Counted from the first letter of the stretch, positions 14,801 to 24,770 are shown. The stretch is DNA of 64,000 nt from Fratercula arctica (GCA_947846985.1 CANTUZ010000014.1:9903837-9967836), one strand, 5' to 3'. Program-made: numbers and translations. The notes: a model not told the origin generated them from the sequence alone.

Positions 14801-17800
14801 AACACCGCCCAGGGCAGGGGACACAGCATGCCAAGGGGAAGGGGCAGCTCCTTGAGATGCCACCAAACAGAAGGAATGAAAAGTGTTTTGAAGAGCAGGA
14901 CAGTTCGTTACTCTGATGCTATCTTGGCCTTTCAGACCCACCTTTGCTTGTCTTCATCATTCCACAGCTTTCTGAAGGCTTCTGGAGGAGGTTCACATGG
15001 GCCAAAGGGGTCCTCCTCTGTCTCCTTGATTGCGTAGAGCAGCGGGACCAGCCAGATCCACAAGGTGCCATCAGTGGTCATGAGACACACTTTCTTCAGA
15101 GCCAGGAAGTATTTGCTGCAAAAAAAAGTCCACAAAAGTCAAACTTTCCATAACCAACCTCTGGGATGCCAGTGGGAGATGTGTGCCAACACAAGACGGA
15201 GTCTTTTCCCACAACCGATGATAGGATCCATCCTGCCTGAAAAGAGCTCGGATTGAGACACCTCCAGGGGACTACCGGTATCAGAGATAAGGGATGCTCT
15301 TTGAGGTGCCCAGGGTCCCCAAGATGGACTCCACCAGGCTGGAAGCCACTACCCCAGGTTTATGCACCCTCAAAGACCCCTCAGGGTAGCACATGGCACC
15401 CAAAGTGACATGTGGGGACAACTGAGCTGAGCCCTGGACCTCCAAAGGTGCCATTGCTCTGAGCAAGTAGGTTGACAAATCGAAATTACCTTTTTCCTCT
15501 TAGTTCTTTGTATTTGTTTTCGAAGAACTCGATGTCCTCAAGGTGCTTCTCAACCTCGGCGATGGACTTGGAGCTGAGGGGAACGTTGTAGCGAATCGAG
15601 GTGTGCAAGGCAAACAGGAGCTTCAGAAATTTCCGTTTCTCTGTCTTCAGGTGCTCAATGATGTCTTTTATGAAGGTTCTGATACTGTCTCCCACCTGGA
15701 CAACAAGAATAAGGAGCAGGTCTCTCACCGGACTGGACAAGATGCGTTTTTTTCTCCAAGAACAGCCTGGTCCAGGGAGGTGGAAGATGCTGCTGCCATG
15801 GGGCACCTTGTGGGGCACCTCCCTAGGGAGAACTTATTTATTCCTGGTGCCACGCTTCCATCCAGGAAGGTCCTAGGTTCTAAATACACTGGGCAGGAGA
15901 ATGCTCTTAGCTTCACCCCAAGAAGCCATCGCCCAAAATGAGGGACATCATTTTGCCAGCTCAAGAGGTTTTGGTGGATGCTTACCGCTTCCACATCCGA
16001 AGTGCAGGACATCGGAAAGTATTCTCCTTTCTCGGCATCCCCGAAAGAGGCGACGATGCTCTCCTTGTACCTGTCCAGTTTTCTCTCTGTCTCCTCCAGG
16101 GAATTCCAGGAGGTGGTGGGACCAAAGAAATTGCGTGCCAGGTACTCCATCTGCATCTTGCACCTGGGCACCTTCTTCCCGGAAAATGGGTTGGGCAAGT
16201 TTTTCCAGGTGTTGGCGCTGCTGTGGGGGAAACTGCATTCAACCTGTTCAAAGAAGGTCCACGTTCCTGCGGCGGCGGGGGGGGAAAGGAAGAGTTTGGG
16301 AACAAAAGTGGGTGACACAGCAGAAGGTCGTGCCACCATTCAGCGAGACCTGGACAAGCTAGAGAGGTGGGAAGAGAGGAACCTCATGAAATTCAACAAA
16401 GGGTCCTACACCTCAGTAGGAATAACCCCATGCACTGTTACAGGTTGGGGGCTGACCTGCTGGAAAGCAGCTCTGCAGAGAGGGACCTGGGAGTCCTGGG
16501 GGACAAGTTGACCATGAGGCAGCAATGTGCCCTTGTGGCCAAGAAGACCAATGGTTTGCTGGGGTGCTTCAAAAAGAGCGTGGACAGCAGGTCGAGGGAG
16601 GTCATCCTCCCCCTCTACTCTGCCCTGGTGAGGCCACATCCTGAGTAGTGTGTCCAGTTCTGGGCCACCCAGTTCAAGAAGGACAGGGAACTACTGGAGA
16701 GGGTCCAGCAGAGGGCTACAAAGATGATCAAGGGACTAGAGCAGCTCTTATGAGGAAAGGCTGAGAGACCTGGGTCTGCTTAGCCTGGAGAAGAGAAGAC
16801 TGAGAGGGGATCTCATCAATGATGGCCATCACTATTGCATCTGGTCATGACTTCGGGGTAAATAAGAGCACTTACCGTCCGCTTTGATCTCCGTTTCGGG
16901 TACATTCACCACACGATAGAATTGAGTGTTTCTGTACTTGAAGTTCGTCTCTGGGATGTTGGAGTTCTCCAGAGAAATGTGCTCTAACTCACACTCTCTC
17001 TCTTGGCTGTAGGTGTTAACGAGGGCGTATTTATAAAAGATGGGGCCTTGTTGCAGGCGAGAAAGGGGGATCCTGGCGCTGCCCACGATCAGTTTCTCTC
17101 TGGAAGAGGAAGAGAAGGAGCTTGTTGGCTTGGCATTGACCTTGATGGCCAACGGTCAAGTTTTGATGGTCAACGGTCAAGCCAACGGTCAAGTTTTGGC
17201 CCATCCAACAAGACATCGTTGGTCTTCAAAAGGTCAGAGAGAAACCCACAGCCTGGTTCATCAGCCAGCAGACTAATTAAATCAACCAGCCCAGGTCAGA
17301 TTCTCGCACGGGGCTGAAAGATCCTGGCCCCAACAAAAACGGCACCTCCACGAGTGATGGGGAGGTTGGAGAAGCCACCAACAAGTGGTCTGACTCCACC
17401 GGGACATCTCCATTTGGGGGTTCACCTCCACCCTCTGTAGGAACCTGCAAGCGAGGTCCTTCAGCCCGGAGCTGGATCTCCTGCAGGAGAACCATGATGG
17501 AAGCACCTCCTCAGAGGAAATTCAACCATTATTTTTTTTTTCACCTTTTCTCCATGTTGGCGAATTCTTCGCAGCAGCCGGGCTGTTTGTAGAAGACAAC
17601 GCAGATCTTGGATTGTTCACTGAGTTTGGAATGTTCTGCCAGCACAGCAACAAACTCCAGGGTCATCATGTCTTGTGGTGGGTGACGTCCATCAAAGAGA
17701 TAAGGGTTGGGCTCACAGCTGTTGGAAAAGAGGTGGTGGGTCTCCACCGCGTCCTCCTGCCACCGTCCCCCTTCCCCATCTTCACCTGCCCCACCACTCA

Positions 17801-20200
17801 CGTCCACTTCAGCTGGCTCCTGGTTGGCATTCTCGGAGGTTGCGCGTCCCCTGCGTCATCACCTCCCGCCCTGTTGAAGACCCCTTGGTTACTCCGAGGT
17901 CTTCCTCTGTGGGAAGAGGATGTGGAAGGACACCCTGGGGGTCCCTCTACTCTGACACGCGGGTGGGATTTGAGGGGAGAAGGGACCTAATGATGCCCAA
18001 GCTGCATCTCCTCCTTCCCCTGGGGAGCTACTGGACCTCTAGCCTTCCAGATCCAACCTCAAAGCCTTCAGCGATGACCTCAGCCCTCCAGATCCAACCT
18101 CAAAGCCTTCAGTGATGACCTCCAGCCCTCCAGATCCAACCTCAAACCCTTCAGTGATGACATCCCTCCCTGCAACAAACCTGCTGGAAGGTCCTGGGCC
18201 TTCTCTGATCTCCCGGATATCTGCAAGCGAGGAGAAAGCATCGATTAACGCCTCCAGAGAAGGCGGCAAGCCAAGGAAAGGTAGAAACTGGGGTGTGCCA
18301 GGGAGAGGGGGGCTCCTCGCAGCTTGGGCATGGTCTTCTTGGAAGAAGAACCCCACTCTAGGAGTGAGGTCTTCACCGTCCTCCTAAGCTCCACCAGCAC
18401 TCGGGCACAGCCCTGTAGAGGACAGGGGTGGACAGAGAGGCCGGCAGGGTGAGGGTGGCTCATCACATCTTCCTCCCCATTCTCTTCCCTGGACAGGTCC
18501 CAGGGGAAGACCAGGAGGCTTTTGGGTGTGGTGTCTCCAAGAGCTTACACCTCCCAACCAGCTCTTATCACCCAGGGCTGCTCCTGACACAACTCAGCAC
18601 CTAGTTTGTCCTCAAGAGAACAGGGCGTGACTGAGGAAACACCCTCAGTTGTACCTGGGTGGTTGAGGTTCCGCTGGGTTGTCATCTCCGCTCCCCTGAC
18701 ATGACCTGGGACCTTCCCCTGGAGAAAAGAAAAATGGGAAGAGTTGAAGGAACAACAGAAAAAATGAAGTTCAAAAGCTGAGAGCTCAAAAGACCAGAGA
18801 GACAAAGGGCCGGGCAGGGGCTTCTTCTGCCCGTAGCACTTGTAGAACACTGAGCTCCAAAATCCAGGCCAACGACGCTGTCCTGGCATGGACAACTCAA
18901 CCCTTGTCCTCCAAGAGCTTTGGCCATGAGCTTCAAAAGCCACAGTGGACTCACCGGACTCTGGCGATGCTCTCGCATTCCCAATGCTCTCTTTGGATGG
19001 ACACCAGCATTCTGGTAGTTCTCCATCTCCACCGAGGCGTGGCAGTGATCTGGGATCTGCTGGAGCTCGATCTCATCTCCTGGTGGGACTGCGGGGGCCT
19101 GGGAAGGAGAAGAACGGAGTCCCTGCTTGTCACAGGAGCTTTGGGAGGAACACTGGAGCCACCTCAGAGCACACCGTGGCCGTGGCTGCGGCTATGGCTC
19201 CTTCAAGCCCAGAACCTGGCCAATGTGGGACTTCTTTGGCAAGGCCAAGCCCTCAGAGATGCCTCCACCAACCCAAAGATTCCCCAGCAGGTCCCAAAAC
19301 TCACGTTCACACACGTGCTTGGCCTAATAACCCCATTTTTTGGCTGAAATTGGGCTTTTTTTTTTTAAATTGACCTCACCATTGGAGGACCAGGTGGAGG
19401 ACTCCAACTTGGCCAATGAACTGCTCCACCTCCCCTCATTCTCTGCAATAAGAATGTAAAAAAACGAGGAATTTGGGGGGGATTTAGGTTGTTTTTTTTT
19501 TTCAACTGAGGACCTGGCGCAGTGATTTCTGCCATGTCATTTTGTTTTCTTGAGTTTCTCTCACTTTTCACTTCATTTTTTTCTCTCAACCTAAAAGTCG
19601 CTTTCCCTTTCACTTTCATTTTTGTATAACAGTGAACCCAGCCAAAACCCGGAGCGGGAAGTGGAGCCGGTCGGCAGCCAGGCTGGGAACAAGAAGTTGC
19701 TCAGACCCCCAAATTGGACATTTTTGCTCTCAAAAAAAAAAGCCAAAAAACCAAACTTTGAGTGCTGGAGGAGTCGGCCACACCCACCTCATGTCTGCTG
19801 AGGGCTTCAGGGGCCTGATCCTGCCCGGAACCTTCATCTCCTGCCAGCAGATCTGCTGGCTCTGCAAAGGAATGGAGAAGAATGTGAGGGTGGATTTTCC
19901 CAGGTTTACACAGATTTACACAGATTTTCCCGGATTCCCAGGAGGATCCAGACCTGGTTCGTCGCAGAGAATCCCCCAGGTGTCATCGCCGGGGTGGGAC
20001 GCGTGGTGGCCCATCACATCCTCCGGGGTGGCACCCGCATCCTGGTGTCCCCCCACGGGAATGGCGGGGGGGAGCCGGGGTGACATCACCGGTGGGATGA
20101 CATCACCATCGTCCCCCGCCCGGGGCCCCCCCTCGTCCCCCGGGGGGGAGGCGAAGTCGACAGCAGGTTCCTGGGAGGGCTCCATGGTGGCCGGTGGGAC
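1..20200 (-). CDS. RNF213-like: RNF213-like giant AAA+ ATPase / E3 ubiquitin ligase gene, 5' part (28 exons, 3' part off the left edge)
   Basis: RNF213 (mysterin) is a cytosolic giant with a dynein-like ring of AAA+ modules and a C-terminal E3 module; it ubiquitinates proteins and bacterial lipopolysaccharide and coats lipid droplets. I assembled 28 exons by matching GT-AG sites and splice phase. The chain is open for 6,209 nt from ATG 20185 to position 1. Recognisable family blocks include [12 protein letters not shown] (exon 6172-6389), HGSVERSS (exon 5318-5455) and SERAGMGKS, which straddles the 1404/1260 splice. The AAA+ core with its catalytic Walker modules, and the RING, are not in the window. 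CR1 fragments fill several introns without touching an exon. Because the gene sits beside MVP, I think it is more likely an RNF213 paralogue than the 17q25-type orthologue, but the window cannot prove that. Family assignment is near certain; individual N-terminal exons are less so. Confidence 0.93.
3095..3200. repeat. Short tandem repeat in an intron, about 22-nt unit
   Basis: The phrase TCTACCCTTGAGAA recurs four to five times with drift at 3095-3200, inside the large intron between RNF213-like exons 24 and 25. No coding signal is seen. Confidence 0.8.
3481..3615 (+). mobile_element. LTR fragment of an avian endogenous retrovirus
   Basis: The segment begins TGTCATGGTTTGGGCCAGAT and contains GATGCTCTCCCCCACCTC and a GATATAAAGAG TATA-like box. 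The same landmarks recur at 48946, so both are copies of one LTR family. TGT at the 5' end and a TATA box fit an LTR. I cannot place the 3' boundary because a CR1 tail follows at about 3615. Confidence 0.45.
3615..4605 (+). mobile_element. CR1 LINE fragments (two 3' tails around an ORF2 linker piece)
   Basis: 3615-3787 is a CR1 3' tail (GGTGGTGGAGGCTCC, then AAAGGTCCCTCCCAACC and ATTCTATGATTCTA). 3790-4262 is the CR1 ORF2 linker between endonuclease and reverse transcriptase, with the recognisable WLRKDLL and [10 protein letters not shown] peptides. 4262-4605 is a second 3' end, starting near CTGGTGAGACCCC and ending CCATTCTATAAG. All are in plus orientation and all are broken, in the intron between RNF213-like exons 24 and 25. 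Confidence 0.9.
4836..8686 (-). CDS. RNF213-like: RNF213-like exons 18-24: stalk-to-linker region with the conserved [12 protein letters not shown] block (residues about 915-1445)
   Basis: Exons 8507-8686, 7766-7897, 7026-7600, 6543-6708, 6172-6389, 5318-5455 and 4836-5015. The 575-nt exon encodes a coiled-coil-like run of about 190 residues ([17 protein letters not shown] and onward). The exon at 6172-6389 carries [19 protein letters not shown], one of the most conserved stretches of RNF213 and the one that made the assignment secure. The next exon carries [12 protein letters not shown], and the last ends [13 protein letters not shown]. The acceptor of exon 6172-6389 was fixed by phase: the upstream exon ends in phase 1, so the exon starts at 6389, not 6384. 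All introns are GT-AG. Confidence 0.92.
5762..5897 (+). mobile_element. CR1 3' tail
   Basis: The segment runs from TCTTCCAGCCTTGGAGATG to CCAACCTCAACTATTCTGTG, the standard end of a CR1 tail, in plus orientation within an intron of the RNF213-like gene. Confidence 0.85.
8045..8165. repeat. Two-copy direct duplication, about 64 nt
   Basis: Two adjacent copies share ATAAAGTTTATTCTC followed by ATTTGGAGGA. Each copy carries AATAAAGT-like sequence on the plus strand, opposite to the host gene. The intron between RNF213-like exons 18 and 19 contains them. Confidence 0.8.
8928..9005. repeat. Short tandem repeat, about 20-nt unit
   Basis: CCACCTAGGAAACCATGGGG-type units repeat about four times. 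Intronic, with no other feature. The rest of the intron to 10347 is AT-rich and I recognise nothing else in it. Confidence 0.8.
10348..15695 (-). CDS. RNF213-like: RNF213-like exons 9-17: helical stalk / arm (residues about 450-915)
   Basis: Exons 15490-15695, 14942-15115, 13653-13851, 13316-13380, 12839-13037, 12618-12740, 12421-12519, 12140-12268 and 10348-10549. Nearly all of the translation is amphipathic helix, with motifs such as [54 protein letters not shown] and NMFEKWLKK. This fits the long alpha-helical stalk that projects from the RNF213 ring. Phases agree at all eight junctions. The introns contain CR1 fragments (10757-11527, 11657-11800, 14098-14725). The 5.1 kb interval has no stop inside any exon, so the stalk looks under coding constraint. 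Confidence 0.88.
10757..11800 (-). mobile_element. Antisense CR1 3' ends (at least two joined copies plus a short tail)
   Basis: Reverse-complement CR1 tails start at 10757 (GAATCCCAGAATGATTGGGG on the plus strand), run into a second partial copy at about 11130-11527, and a third short tail lies at 11657-11800 (ATAGAATCATAGAATGG). All are non-coding remnants in the intron between RNF213-like exons 16 and 17. Confidence 0.88.
14098..14725 (+). mobile_element. CR1 3' ends, tandem partial copies
   Basis: The first piece opens with the CR1 ORF2 C-terminal phrase encoding MKFNKAK (near 14124), then the 3' UTR. It is followed by at least two further truncated tails containing GTTGGACAGGGTTTTGAGC and GTTGGACGGGGCTTTGAGC. 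Plus orientation, intronic. Confidence 0.88.
15986..17718 (-). CDS. RNF213-like: RNF213-like exons 6-8: CBM20-like carbohydrate-binding fold (residues about 224-450)
   Basis: Exons 17545-17718, 16876-17099 and 15986-16266, joined in phases 2, 1 and 0. The translation starts with a beta-rich stretch ([11 protein letters not shown], then [11 protein letters not shown]) followed by IFYKYALVN. That matches the position and the YKYV-type strand of the CBM20 domain that precedes the stalk in RNF213. The segment continues with a TWTFFEQVE strand before helices begin. In RNF213 this domain lies at the N-terminal end of the arm; its ligand is not settled. A short tandem of GGTCAACGGTCAA lies in the intron at 17140-17210. 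I see no break in the frame. Confidence 0.82.
16313..16825 (+). mobile_element. CR1 fragment, ORF2 C-terminus to 3' UTR
   Basis: The fragment encodes the degenerate CR1 peptides KFNKGS and [14 protein letters not shown] and then the 3' region (TACTCTGCCCTGGTGAGGCC, TTAGCCTGGAGAAGAGAAG). Frameshifts are present. It ends about 50 nt before RNF213-like exon 7. Confidence 0.9.
18038..18172. repeat. Tandem repeat, three copies of about 43 nt
   Basis: CCAGATCCAACCTCAAA plus a CCTTCAGTGATGACCTC-type phrase repeats three times just downstream (transcript sense) of RNF213-like exon 5. It lies in the intron and stops immediately before the exon boundary at 18181. Confidence 0.85.
18181..20185 (-). CDS. 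RNF213-like: RNF213-like exons 1-5: acidic, probably disordered N-terminus (residues 1-224)
   Basis: Exons in transcript order: 19954-20200 (ATG 20185-20183 in GCCACCATGG, a strong Kozak match), 19788-19861, 18955-19098, 18655-18718 and 18181-18337. Every junction is phase compatible, although exon 1 uses a weak donor (GTCTGG) and exon 5 uses an acceptor after a TTCTTCTTCCAAG tract. The peptide is rich in Asp, Glu, Gly and Pro, begins MEPSQEP and shows no fold I recognise. Human RNF213 also has a long low-complexity N-terminus but starts with a zinc-ribbon-like CxxC pair, which I do not see here. A possible extra upstream exon at 21116-21194 is discussed under rejected items. This is the least certain part of the gene model and would benefit from transcript evidence. 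Confidence 0.62.
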
Positions 20201-20214
20201 CTGGGGGGGGACGG

Positions 20215-21058
20215 GGGGGTGATGTAGGCAGCTTTTGGGCTCAGAAACAGGGATTTAGGGAGCTTTTGGGCTGAGAAACAGCAATTTAGGGACCTTTGGG
20301 GCCAAGAACCAGCGATTTAGGGAGCTTCAGGGCTCAGAAATGTCAACGTAGTGATCTTTTTGGGCTCAGACAGAGTGATTTACGGAGCTTTTGGGCTCAG
20401 AAACAGCAATTTAGGGAGCTTTTGGGCTGAGAAACACTGATGTAAGAACCTTTTAGGCTCAGAAAAACTGATGTAGGGGGATTTGGGGCTCAGAAACAGT
20501 GATTCAAGGAGCTCTTGGGCCAAGAAACAGCCATTTAGGGAGCTTTTGGACTCAGAAACACAGATGTGGGGCTCAGAAGCAGCAATTTAGGGAGCTTTGG
20601 CGCTCAGAAATGCCAATTTAGGGAGCTTCTGGGCTCAAACCCACCCATTTAGGGATCTCTGGGGCTCCAAAACGGCGATTTAGGGAGCTGTCGGGCTCAG
20701 AAACAGCAACTTGAGGAGCTTTTGTGCTGAGAAACAGCAATTTAGGGAGCTTTGGGGCGCAGAAACAGCAATTAGGGAGTTTTTGGGTTGAGAAACACCA
20801 ATTTACAGAGCTTTTGGGCTAAGAAAAAACAATTTAGGAACTTTTGGGCTGAGAAACAGCGATTTAGGGAACTTTGGAGCTCTGAAACAGGGATTTAGGG
20901 AGCTTTTGACTGAGAAACAGGGACTTAGGGAGCTTTGGGTCTGAGAAAGGGCAATCTGGGGGGCTTTGGGGCTCAGAAGCATTGATTTAAGGAGCTCTTG
21001 GGCTGAGAAGCAGCGATTCAGGGCCCTTTTGGGCTGAGAAAGCCGGATTTGGAGAGCA
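20215..21058. repeat. Minisatellite directly upstream of the RNF213-like start exon, about 32-34 nt unit
   Basis: About 25 diverged units of GGGAGCTTTTGGGCTGAGAAACAGCAATTTA fill the interval from the acceptor of the ATG exon to 21058. The units keep CAGAAAC and TTTAGGGAGC. If the gene is transcribed from further upstream, this block is its first intron; otherwise it is the proximal promoter. It ends in a short AGC trinucleotide run at 21056-21074. Confidence 0.92.
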
Positions 21059-21195
21059 GCAGCAGCAGCAGCAGTGGAGGAGGGGGGGAGGTGAGAGCCA
21101 GGAGGTGCCACTTACCCGGCAGGAGGTGGCCGGCCCGGGGGCTACTTCACCCTGATCTTCCTCGCCGAGGTCTTCCTCGCAGTGGGCTTCCTCAC

Positions 21196-21694
21196 TGTGA
21201 AAAATAGTGAAGGTATTGTTGGCTTTCGCAATAACAACAAGGCTATAAATACTTGAATGATAAGGATAATTAACCTTTAGTAAATTAGGAAACATGAGAA
21301 ACCTTAAAGATAACAACTAACAGCAGCTATGAAGAAGAACATCTGAGAGAAACAAAAGAGAACTTCTCCAAGAGACCCCACAAATGATTAACAGGAGACA
21401 GACGCATAGGAGAAGGGAGCTGATCTGCATGGAAAAAGGGAACTGAAGATTATCGATCCTCAGAAACAATTGCCAGAAGGAAAACACACAAATAGAAGAA
21501 AAAGGGATTAATGATAATCATCATAAATCATTACTCTGATGCAATGTTGGATGTATATAAGACATGGGTGAAGTAGTAGCTGGTGTGCCTCTGACTTGAG
21601 TCATGCACCCAGCGCTGTGCTTTCGCTTTATCGACTTTGTCCCTATAATAAAATAAGTGCCATTTCTGTTTAAGGAATCTGGCTGTTTATTACA
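21196..21694 (+). mobile_element. Probable solo LTR (about 499 nt) of an endogenous retrovirus
   Basis: The segment starts TGTGAAAAATAG and ends GTTTATTACA (TG...CA). It has a TATA-like TGTATATAAGAC at about 21549 and an AATAAAATAA polyadenylation signal about 100 nt later, in the order U3-R-U5 on the plus strand. The flanks CTCAC and CTCGC could be a five-base target duplication with one mismatch. Its composition is much more AT-rich than its surroundings. No gag, pol or env is attached. Confidence 0.6.
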
Positions 21695-21789
21695 CTCGCC
21701 CTGCTCTCGCCCAGCCCCCACCCCCCGGCACCACCTCCTTTCTTATTTTTATATTCTTTCTCGGAAAGGATATCAAAAGTGAAAGCAGA

Positions 21790-22610
21790 AGGGCTGCGAG
21801 CGGGGTGGGAGTGGCCGAGAGGAGATGGTGACCTGGACATGACCCCGGGGGGGGCGGGGGTGGGGGGAAGCGGCTGGCTGGCCTCCTGGCAGGGTTTGGT
21901 GGCCCACCTGCCATCCGTGGTGGCCACAGGGGTCAGTGGTGGCCATGGGGAAGTCAGTGGAGCCCCCAGCGAGGCAGTTATGGCCATGGAGGGGGCAGTG
22001 GTGGCCATGGGGAGGTCAGTGGTGGCCATGGAGGGGGCACTGGTGGCCATGCGGGAGTTGGTGGTGTCCACAGGGAGGTCGGTGGTGGCCACGGGGGCGT
22101 TGGTGGTGGCCATGGGGGGGTCGGTGGAGTTCCTGGAGAGGTGGTGGTGGCCATGGGTGGGTCAGTGGTGGCCGTGGAGGGTCAGTGAAGCCCCCAGCAA
22201 GGCAGTAGTGTCCATGAAGGGGGCAGTGGTGGCCATGGGGAAGGCAGTGGTGGCCATGAGGGGGTTGGTGGTGGCCATGGAGAGGGCAGTGGTGGCCATG
22301 GGGAAGGCAGTGGTGGCCATGAGGGGGTTGGTGGTGGCCATGGAGAGGGCAGTGGTGGCCATGGAGGGGGCAACAGTGGCCATGGGGGAGTTGGTGGTGG
22401 CTACAGGGCGGTTGGTGGTGGCCATGGAAGGGGCACTGGTGGCCATGGAAAGGGTGGGGTGGTGGCCATGGAGGGGGCAATGGTGGCCATGGGGAGTTAG
22501 TGGTGTCCACGGGGTGGTCGGTGGTGGCCATGGGCAAGTCGGTGGAGCCCCTGGAGAGGCAGTGGTGGCCAAGGGGTAGTTGGTGGTGGCCAGGAAAGGG
22601 TTGGTGGAGC
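21790..22610. repeat. Minisatellite based on GGTGGCCATGG
   Basis: A degenerate array in which GTGGTGGCCATGG alternates with GGGGGCAGTG and GGGGGTTGGTG. A 60-nt higher-order duplication is clear at 22205-22340. It keeps long frames open on both strands purely because of the repeat, so I assign no gene. Confidence 0.92.
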
Positions 22611-22719
22611 CCCTCCCCACATAGCCCTGCCCCTCATGGCCCAACCCGTTTAAGCCATGGCCACGCCCCCTTCCCTCACAGCCACGCCCCATCCCCAACG
22701 CTCCCACTTAAGAGGAACT

Positions 22720-24770
22720 GGGAGCACTGGTGCCGGACTGGGAACATGGGGACCATACTGGGAGCACTGGGGTGAGTCAGGGAGTCATACTGGGAGCACT
22801 GGGACTGCACTGGGAGCACAGCGGTGAGTCAGAAAGTCATACAGAGAGAAATGGGACCCCACTGGGAGCACTGGGATGAGTAAGGGAGTCATACTGGGAG
22901 CAATGGAACCATACTGGGAGCACCGGGGGGAGTCAGGAAGTCATAGTGGGAGAAGTGGGAATGCAGTAAGAGCACTGGGGCAAGTCAGGGAGTCATACTG
23001 GGAGCACCTTGACCGCACTGGGAGCACTGGGAGGAATAAGAGAGTCATAGCGGGAGCACTGGGACTGCAATGGGAGCACTGGAGGAACCAGAGGGTCATA
23101 CTGGGAGCACTGGGACAGTATTGGGAGCACTGGGGCGAGTCAGGGAGTCATACTGGGAGCTGGGACCCCACTGGGAGCACTGGGGGAACAAGAGAGTCAT
23201 ACTGGGAGCACTGGGACCACACTAGGAGCACCGGGAGGAGTCAGGGAGTCATACTGGGAGCATTGACACTGTACTGGGAGCACTGGAGGGAACCAGAGTG
23301 TCACAGTGGGAGCACTGGGACTGCGCTGGAAGCACTGGAGGGAGTCATGGAGTCATACTGGGAGCACTGGGACTGCACTGGGAGCACTGGGGGGAGTCAG
23401 TGGGTCATACTGGGAGCACTGGGACCACACTGGGAGTGCTGGGGGGAGGCAGGGAGTCATACTGGGAGCACTGGGACCACACTGGGAGCACTGGGGGGAA
23501 CCAGAGAGTCATACTGGGACTGCACTGGGACTGCACTGGGACCACTGGTGGGAGTCAGGGAGTTGCGCTGGGGGGAGTCAGGGAGTCATACTGGGAGCAG
23601 TGGGAACATACTGGGAGTACTGGGGGGAATCAGAGAGTCATACTGGGAGCACTGGGACCACACTGGGAGCACTGGGGGGAATCAGAGAGTCATACTGGGA
23701 GCACTGGAAATGCACTGGGAGTACTGGGGTGAGTCAGGGAGTCATAGTGGGAGCATTGGGACCGCACTGGGAGCACTGGGGCCAGTCAATGAGTCATACT
23801 AGAAGTGCTGGTACGATACTGGGAGCACTGGGGGGAAGCACAGAGGCATAGTGGGAGCACTGGGAGCGCAGTAGGAATACTGGGAGGAACCAAAGAACCA
23901 TACGGGGAGCACTGGGATCCCACTGGGAGCATTTGGGGGGACCAGAGTGTGATACTGGGAGTAATGGGACCCCACTGTGAGCACTGGAGGGAACCAGAGA
24001 GTCATACTGGGAGCACTGGGAACATACTGGGAGCACTGGGGAGAACCAGAGTGTCGCACTGGGACTGCACTGGGAGCACCGTGGGGAGTCAGGGAGTCAT
24101 ACTGGGAGCACTGGGAACATACTGGGAGCACTGGGGGGAGTCAGGGAGTCATACTGGGAGCACTGGGACTGCACTGGGAGCAGTGGGAGGAAGCAGAGAG
24201 TCATATTGGGAGCACTGGAAGCACTGGGCAGAGTCAGGGAGTCGCACTGGGAGCACTGGGTGGAGTCAGGGAGTCATACTGGGAGCACTGGGGTAAGGGG
24301 AGTCACACTGGGACCAGTGGGACTGTACTGGGGGGAAGCAGAGAGGCATAGTGGGAGCACTGGGACTGCAGAGGGAGCACTGGGAGGAACCAGAGAGTCA
24401 TACTGGGAACACTGGTACCATACTGGGAGCACTGGGGAGAACCAGAGAGTCATACTGGGAGTACTGGGAACATACTGGGAGCACTGGGGAGAACCAGAGA
24501 GTCATACTGGGAGTACTGGGAACATGCTGGGAGCACTGGGGAGAACCAGAGAGTCATACTGGGAGTACTGGGAACATACTGGGAGCACTGGGGAGAACCA
24601 GAGTGTCGCACTGGGACTGCACTGGGAGCACTGGGTGGAGTCAGGGAGTCATACTGGGAGCACTGGGACCGCACTGGGAGCACTGTTGAGAGTTAGGGAG
24701 TCTTACTGGGAGCTCTCTGACCGCGCTGGGAGCGGTCTGTGGTGGTCCATACTGGGAGCACTGGCCCGCA
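22720..24770. repeat. Large minisatellite, about 52-nt unit, roughly 39 copies
   Basis: The core CTGGGAGCACTGGG appears twice per unit, followed by GGGGAGTCAGGGAGTCATA or GGGAACCAGAGAGTCATA. The array covers about 2.05 kb and has shorter variant units near 23520 and 24290. Long open frames on both strands are repeat artefacts. The array ends at the edge of the CpG-rich island at 24780. Confidence 0.95.

Noticed and set aside
18377..18412. A 36-nt exon-like segment with good AG and GT borders between RNF213-like exons 4 and 5
   Set aside because: Including it in the required phase creates a stop; the chain works without it when exon 5 starts at 18337.
21116..21194. Possible upstream exon of the RNF213-like gene (acidic peptide, GTAAGT donor at 21115)
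   Set aside because: The frame fits, but its acceptor would lie at the edge of the inserted LTR and the ATG at 20185 already has a strong Kozak context. It may be a noncoding first exon instead.
22876..24351. Open frames of 124-322 codons across 22.9-25.2 kb, rich in GALGxHWEHWGESxSHTGST
   Set aside because: All three frames give similar repetitive peptides because the 52-nt minisatellite lacks stops; no start context, domain or splice structure.
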